39,156 nucleotides of DNA from Myxococcales bacterium (GTDB lineage: Bacteria > Myxococcota_A > Polyangia > Polyangiales > Polyangiaceae), in assembly GCA_903642325.1 (NCBI GenBank), contig CAHJWM010000045.1:1-39156 (forward strand), given 5' to 3'. Below, piece after piece: positions 34,962-39,156 of the stretch. Numbering within the stretch: the stretch's first letter is position 1; every line of letters begins with the position of its first letter. The position numbers were made by a program, and so were the translations under genes. The notes below the pieces were generated by a model that was not told where the DNA came from, did no database searches, and saw only the letters and a list, made by a program, of their open reading frames with translations.

Positions 34962-36266
34962 CTACTTGCTACGAGCCTTTTTGTTCCGGCTACCCGAGGC
35001 TCCTCCAGCTACTTGGCGCGTGCCGTTCACGAGCCGCGCGAGCACGCCGCCGGGTATGGCGTCGCCGTCGGCCCAAGACACGATGGCCGGCTCCCAGCCG
35101 AGCGGCCAGACGTCGCTCAAGCGCTCGTCGAGGAACGCGCCGTACAGACGATCGACGGTCGAGAGCAAGCGCTCGACGAGATGCATGCGTTCGGTGAACG
35201 AGTCGTCCGTATCTTTTGCCAAGACCGCCGGGATAGCCCCGCTCGCGAGCGCGAAACGTGGCGCCACTAGCACGAAAGCAAACTCGTGCTCCGGGCTACG
35301 TACGGCCACCCGCGCGCGCACCGGGAATTTTTGCGCGCGCACCGCTTCGCGGGCCTCCGCGCTGCCGGACGGCGCAGCGCCCCGCACCGTGACTCGTTCG
35401 TTCGGATCGATATCGGACTCTAGCGTCAACTGATTGTCGAGCCAGACTTCCACGTCCCCGAGCTCCGACAACGAGATGGGCTTGTCGACGAGCTCGGCCC
35501 TCAGCCATAGCCAAAGCAAAAATTCGCTGCCCAAGAAGCGCGTGCTCTCCACGCGAGCGAGCGCATCTGCTTCGACACCGCCTGCAACCTCGGGCGCGGC
35601 GGGCTCTGGCTCGGGCCCGAGCTCGGCCGCCCGTTTGCCCAAACGCTTCCGGCCATTGCTGAAGCTCACCGGCTCGACATCGTTCAACGCCCGCTCGTGC
35701 TCCCGCCCAAGCCCGGCACGCAGCGCAGCGGCGTGCGGATTGTCTTCGAGCAAGCCGAGCCCGAAGCTTTTCTCGAAGAGCGCGGAAAAATCGGCAAGGA
35801 GACGTTTGGAATGCCCAAAGAACAACACGACGCCGCTGTCCAAATGCCAGCACAGATCGATGGCCTTGGAGGTCGGAGTGACGCGCTTGCGAAGCCGCAC
35901 GACAACGCGTTCTCTGATCTCCAACTTTTCGTTACGGCTGAGCTTGGTCTTCTTCGAACGTGCGAGCGCTCGTTGTTCTTCGTCCGCGACCTGGGATTTC
36001 AGTAGCGCCCCCGGAATGCGGTACCGGTCGACCCGGAAGCCGAGCAGCACGTAGCTGTCGTGGAACATCTTGCCGGCGTCGAGAGTCAAATCGAACGGGC
36101 GTTCCATGGCGCACCAGCCTGTCGCCTCCACCGCGTCGTCGTCCGGCTTCAGGGGCTGGAATACGCGAAGCCGGGCGGCTTCCAAAAAGCGCCGGCGTAA
36201 GTCCTTGGGCAAGGCGCCTTGCGTGTAAAAACGAGTAAAAGTGAGCGTACCGCTGCGGGCTCCCAA
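34962..36266 (-). CDS. rdgC: RdgC-like recombination-associated protein, C-terminally extended
   Basis: RdgC binds DNA as a ring-shaped dimer and limits RecA-promoted recombination. Recognisable stretches are TLTFTRFYTQGALP, RRRFLEAARLRVFQPL, GWCAMERPFD, YVLLGFRVDRYRIPGALLKSQ, KLSRNEKLEIRERVVVRLRKRV and SKAIDLCWHLDSGVVLFFGHSKRLLADFSALFEKSFGL (positions about 150-265). The frame is open far upstream, but TTG 36266 is chosen because AAAGGA lies 8 nt before it and family similarity begins immediately. At 434 aa it is about 130 longer than E. coli RdgC (303). The extra part starts with an Ala/Pro/Glu-rich linker (near GPEPEPAAPEVAGG). It is in an operon with the membrane protein and divergent from the CPXCG gene. 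Confidence 0.82.
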   Translation of the reverse strand: MGARSGTLTFTRFYTQGALPKDLRRRFLEAARLRVFQPLKPDDDAVEATGWCAMERPFDLTLDAGKMFHDSYVLLGFRVDRYRIPGALLKSQVADEEQRALARSKKTKLSRNEKLEIRERVVVRLRKRVTPTSKAIDLCWHLDSGVVLFFGHSKRLLADFSALFEKSFGLGLLEDNPHAAALRAGLGREHERALNDVEPVSFSNGRKRLGKRAAELGPEPEPAAPEVAGGVEADALARVESTRFLGSEFLLWLWLRAELVDKPISLSELGDVEVWLDNQLTLESDIDPNERVTVRGAAPSGSAEAREAVRAQKFPVRARVAVRSPEHEFAFVLVAPRFALASGAIPAVLAKDTDDSFTERMHLVERLLSTVDRLYGAFLDERLSDVWPLGWEPAIVSWADGDAIPGGVLARLVNGTRQVAGGASGSRNKKARSK

Positions 36267-36489
36267 CGAATGAGTCCTTTCTTTGGGCGGCCCCGGACGT
36301 AGCACCGAGTGCCGCGCGCGTCCGGGAGCATCGTGCTGAATCTCGCGAATGTGTCGGTCTTTCGCGGGATGCGAGGCCGCCGGCACGCCCCCCCGGCGCG
36401 GGCAACATTCGCCGCCCGTTCGCGTTCGCCGGTCTCGTTTCTTTTTCCGCTGAACAAGCGGGAGATTTGATCGCATTCTTACGCCCATC

Positions 36490-36690
36490 GTGAGGAAGCG
36501 AAACCGAGCCGCCGCCGGCGTCATCTGTCCGTTCTGCGGTGAGGCCGAGGAGCTCTACGTCGACCTGGGCGGCGGCGAGCACCAGAGTTACGTCGAGGAC
36601 TGCTCGGTGTGCTGTCGGCCGCGTTTAGTCACCGTCTCCCCGGGCGATTCCGAGGGAGAGGTGAGTGTGTCGCTCGAGCGCGATGAGTGA
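36490..36690 (+). CDS. CPXCG motif cysteine-rich protein
   Basis: Small zinc-ribbon-like protein, 66 aa, of the Cys-rich CPXCG family. Metal ligands are Cys13 and Cys16 (CPFCG) and Cys38 with Cys41/Cys42 in [11 protein letters not shown], a strongly conserved block of this family. The rest is acidic, ending LERDE. Function is unknown; family members are small cytoplasmic proteins of many proteobacteria. The start is GTG 36490. It is the first gene of the rightward group, and YaeQ begins 32 bp later. Confidence 0.85.
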   Translation: MRKRNRAAAGVICPFCGEAEELYVDLGGGEHQSYVEDCSVCCRPRLVTVSPGDSEGEVSVSLERDE

Positions 36691-36722
36691 GGCGAGGACT
36701 CGATGTGGAAGAATGGGCGCCC

Positions 36723-37274
36723 ATGGCGCTGACCGCGACGATATATCACTTTCAAATAACGCTCTCGGACGTGGACCGGAACGTGTACGAGGCGCTGGAT
36801 TTGCGCGTGGCCCGCCACCCGTCCGAGACGATGCGTTACCTCGTTACGCGAACGCTGGCTTATTCTCTGAGTTACGAAGAAGGGATCGCATTCAGCAAGG
36901 GTGGCCTTTCTACGGCAGAGGAAGCGCCGGTTTCCGTGCGCGATGCCAGCGGTGTTCTACGCGCCTGGATCGATGTCGGCTCGCCGTCCGCCGAGCGCTT
37001 GCACAAGGCGAGCAAGGCGGCGGGCCGGGTGGCGCTCTTTACGCACGTCGAGCACGCACTGCTCTTGCGCGAGGCATCGGCACGCGCGATTCATCGCCTC
37101 GAACAGATCGAAGTGTTCCGGGTCGAGCCCGAGCTCTTGGACAAGCTGGCCGCCCAGCTCGATAAAAACAGCAAGTTCGAGGTCGTACGCACGGACGGTC
37201 AACTGTACATCACGATTGGCGGACAGACGCTGAGCTCAACCTTGACTCAGTGCTCACTCGTCGCTGCCGGCTGA
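36723..37274 (+). CDS. yaeQ: YaeQ family protein
   Basis: 183 aa, the usual YaeQ length. Start and core match the family: MALTATIYHFQITLSDVDRN, LRVARHPSETMRYLVTRTLAY, EGIAFSKGGLS, WIDVGSPSAERLHKASKAAGRVALFTH. ATG 36723 is chosen for MALTATIY; an in-frame GTG at 36687 would overlap the CPXCG stop but adds residues not seen in the family. YaeQ has a PD-(D/E)XK nuclease-like fold; E. coli YaeQ was linked to suppression of an RfaH-deficient haemolysin defect, but its true role is unknown. In some genomes it neighbours small cysteine-rich or DEAD-box genes, as here. Confidence 0.88.
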   Translation: MALTATIYHFQITLSDVDRNVYEALDLRVARHPSETMRYLVTRTLAYSLSYEEGIAFSKGGLSTAEEAPVSVRDASGVLRAWIDVGSPSAERLHKASKAAGRVALFTHVEHALLLREASARAIHRLEQIEVFRVEPELLDKLAAQLDKNSKFEVVRTDGQLYITIGGQTLSSTLTQCSLVAAG

Positions 37275-37463
37275 GGCTAAAAGCAGGATTTCGTTGTCGA
37301 ACGCGTGGCGCCGCGGTGACGATTGGGAGCCACGCGCAAACGGTTGGGGCGGCGGGACGCGGAGCTCGCAGGCCAACAAATCGCCCCGAAATACGCGGGC
37401 TTTGCCGGTCTTTAGGCGATGGCCACGCACCGCCGTCGTACTAGTGCTAGGAGCGGCCGCAAT
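37275..37463. other. Intergenic leader before DEAD-box helicase
   Basis: 189 bp without a gene. AGGAG at 37450-37454 lies 9 nt before ATG 37464 and is the likely ribosome site. SpeI (ACTAGT) and NotI (GCGGCCGC) sites occur within 21 bp, but no vector sequence surrounds them. No promoter or terminator could be placed with confidence. Confidence 0.4.
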
Positions 37464-39156
37464 ATGGCTACGGTTGACTTCGCCGAATTGCTCGGCCCCG
37501 CACTAGGCTCGGCAATTTCGGAAAAGGGTTTCACGGAGCTGACGACGGTTCAGAAGGCGGTCCTGGACCCCGCGTTGGCCGGACGGGACCTGCGCGTCAC
37601 TTCTCAGACCGGGTCGGGCAAGACACTTGCGATTGGGTTCGCGGTCAGAGAATTGGCCGCGCAGCCAAGCACGGCTAAAGACAAGCTCGCGCATCCGCGG
37701 GCCTTGGTGATCGTGCCCACCCGCGAGCTCGCGAAGCAAGTGGTGCAGGAATTGACCTGGCTCTTCGCGCCATTAAACGTGAAGGTGGCGTCCGTCACGG
37801 GTGGCGCTGTTTATCGGGACGAACACCGTGCGCTCTCCGCCGGGCCATCGGTCGTCGTCGGCACACCGGGGCGCATGCTGGATCACCTGAATCGCGGCTC
37901 GATCGTGGCGAGCGAAGTGGGCGCGGTGGTCCTGGACGAGGCCGATCGCATGCTCGATCTCGGCTTTCGCGAGGAGCTCGAGGCAATTTTGGGCATGACG
38001 CCCAAAGAACGGCGCACTCACCTCGTCTCCGCGACCTTTCCACGCGACGTGGAAGCGCTCGCCAACAGCGTGCAGACGAACCCAGTGCGCGTGGAAGGCA
38101 CGCGGCTGGGTGTGGCGAACGTGGACATCGATCACGTCATGCACGTGCTCGAACCACGCCAGCGATTGGACGCGGTCATCAACTTGCTTTTGGCAAGCCC
38201 CGACGCGCAAACACTGATCTTCGCGCGCACACGTGCCGACGTTGCGGACGTCGCCGAACGACTCTCAGAAGCTGGATTCGCCGTCAACGCGCTGTCGGGC
38301 GAGATGGACCAGCGCGAGCGCGACCGCGCCCTCAGCTCCTTCCGCAATGCGCAGCAACGGGTTTTGGTGGCGACCGACGTGGCCGCGCGCGGCATCGATG
38401 TGCAGGACATCACGCTCGTGATTCATCTCGATCCGCCCACGGATCCGGATAGTTATACGCACCGTAGCGGGCGCACTGGGCGAGCGGGTCGAAAGGGTCG
38501 GAGCGTGCTACTGGTTGCACCATCGGCGGTGAATCGAACGACGATGCTGCTCAAGCGCGCCAAAGTGGTAGCGCGCACCGAGCAGGTGCCGAGCGCCGAG
38601 CAGATTCGCGCCCACAGCGACCAGAATTTTTTCGACGTGTTGACCGGCGAGCTAGGTGCCGATGTCACCGTCTCCGAACGCCACAAGGCCCTCGCCGAAC
38701 GGCTCGCGGCCCGGGACGACGCGGCCAGGATCATGGCCCGCTTACTTTCGATGGCGCGCGCTTCGGGACCGACGGAACCGCGCGAAATCCGACGGAGCGA
38801 TCGCGGCCCCGAACGGAAAGCGGCTCCTGGTCGGGACGAGCGGGGCCCGGCGGTGCGGCCGTCGCGCGGGCGGGAGCGGCCCGGGCCTGAACGCGCCGAA
38901 CCGGGTCGGGCGGCAACACCGTATCGCGGCGCTCAGCGTGACGGCGGCGACTGGGTCGCGTTCCGGGTCGGCTGGGGCGGTATCGAGGGGGCAGACGCGC
39001 GAAAGCTTTTGGCCATGGTCTGCCGTTGGGGCGAGATCCGTGGCTCGGACGTGGGTGCTATCGAAATAGAGCGCGATTATTCGCGCATCAGCGTCAAAGC
39101 GGAGGTCGCAAGTGGATTTGCAGACGCGACCTCGCGACCCGACGCGCGGAACCCGC
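37464..39156 (+). CDS. DEAD-box RNA helicase with DbpA-type RNA-binding domain, 3' end missing
   Basis: ATP-dependent RNA helicase; 564 residues visible and the frame is still open at the edge. Helicase motifs: TGSGKT (I), PTRELAKQ (Ia), TPGRML, DEAD in VVLDEADRML (II), SAT (III), LIFARTRAD (IV), VATDVAARGIDV (V) and HRSGRTGRAGR (VI). A Q-motif-like FTELTTVQ lies near residue 23. After the helicase core come a Ser/Arg/Pro/Gly-rich linker (about 435-490) and a DbpA-like RNA-recognition domain (VAFRVGWGGIEGADARKLLAMVCRWGEI, about 495-545). DbpA-type proteins act in large-subunit ribosome assembly by binding a 23S rRNA hairpin; this one may too, but the target is inferred. The gene runs off the right end. 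Confidence 0.9.
   Translation, partial: MATVDFAELLGPALGSAISEKGFTELTTVQKAVLDPALAGRDLRVTSQTGSGKTLAIGFAVRELAAQPSTAKDKLAHPRALVIVPTRELAKQVVQELTWLFAPLNVKVASVTGGAVYRDEHRALSAGPSVVVGTPGRMLDHLNRGSIVASEVGAVVLDEADRMLDLGFREELEAILGMTPKERRTHLVSATFPRDVEALANSVQTNPVRVEGTRLGVANVDIDHVMHVLEPRQRLDAVINLLLASPDAQTLIFARTRADVADVAERLSEAGFAVNALSGEMDQRERDRALSSFRNAQQRVLVATDVAARGIDVQDITLVIHLDPPTDPDSYTHRSGRTGRAGRKGRSVLLVAPSAVNRTTMLLKRAKVVARTEQVPSAEQIRAHSDQNFFDVLTGELGADVTVSERHKALAERLAARDDAARIMARLLSMARASGPTEPREIRRSDRGPERKAAPGRDERGPAVRPSRGRERPGPERAEPGRAATPYRGAQRDGGDWVAFRVGWGGIEGADARKLLAMVCRWGEIRGSDVGAIEIERDYSRISVKAEVASGFADATSRPDARNP

Noticed and set aside
36267-36524. Upstream extension of the RdgC frame
   Set aside because: Arg/Pro-rich, no family similarity, and a good ribosome site precedes TTG 36266.
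37440-37460. SpeI and NotI sites 7 bp apart resembling a cloning suffix
   Set aside because: No vector or other engineered sequence adjoins them; both flanks look like native GC-rich DNA, and the two sites can occur by chance at this composition.

Overview
The window is GC-rich chromosomal DNA, and every gene I can place looks bacterial. Several traits suggest a Myxococcota (Polyangia-like) genome: Gly/Ala/Ser-rich lipoproteins, very dense two-component signalling genes, an RdgC homologue with a long C-terminal extension, and frequent GTG/TTG starts. That assignment is an inference from style, since there is no rRNA or other phylogenetic marker here. No tRNA, rRNA, CRISPR array or intact insertion sequence was found. 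At least eight gene junctions overlap by 4 nt, so most operons appear tightly translationally coupled.

Layout. (1) 1-1334, minus strand: a lipoprotein cut by the window edge and a PHB-depolymerase-type esterase lipoprotein. (2) 1496-9005, minus strand: a three-gene RND efflux operon of MdtA-MdtB-MdtC type with two different pump subunits and no outer-membrane channel. A 22-bp inverted repeat just before its first gene is a candidate operator. (3) 9456-16552, plus strand: a nitrogen-scavenging operon with an ABC permease, an ABC ATPase, two DUF1989 proteins (UAAP1/UAAP2, i.e. CgdA/CgdB-like) and a biotin-dependent urea/guanidine carboxylase. The paired DUF1989 proteins point to guanidine rather than urea. 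The allophanate hydrolase and the substrate-binding protein usually found with such operons are absent. (4) 16683-21797, plus strand: a PNPOx-like flavoprotein, a lipase-like hydrolase, an ABC-F ATPase and a membrane-anchored metallophosphoesterase.

(5) 22171-32922 is a signalling hub of eight genes in two divergent operons sharing a 155-bp intergenic region. The minus operon encodes REC-EAL, a GAF-GAF-PAS-PAS histidine kinase, a single-domain response regulator and a REC-PAS-kinase-REC hybrid. The plus operon encodes a FIST sensory protein, a histidine kinase with only coiled coils for input, a REC-HDOD protein and a REC protein with a degenerate HD-GYP domain. The FIST protein probably acts as the detached sensor of the adjacent kinase. 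This is the most interesting part of the window.

(6) 32923-33897 has no intact gene. It holds a frameshifted lipoprotein start joined to the 3' end of an IS3-family transposase, including what looks like its right terminal repeat. (7) 33898-36266, minus strand: an unrecognised membrane protein and a long RdgC homologue. (8) 36490-39156, plus strand: a CPXCG zinc-ribbon-like protein, YaeQ, and a DEAD-box RNA helicase with a DbpA-type RNA-binding domain that runs off the window end.
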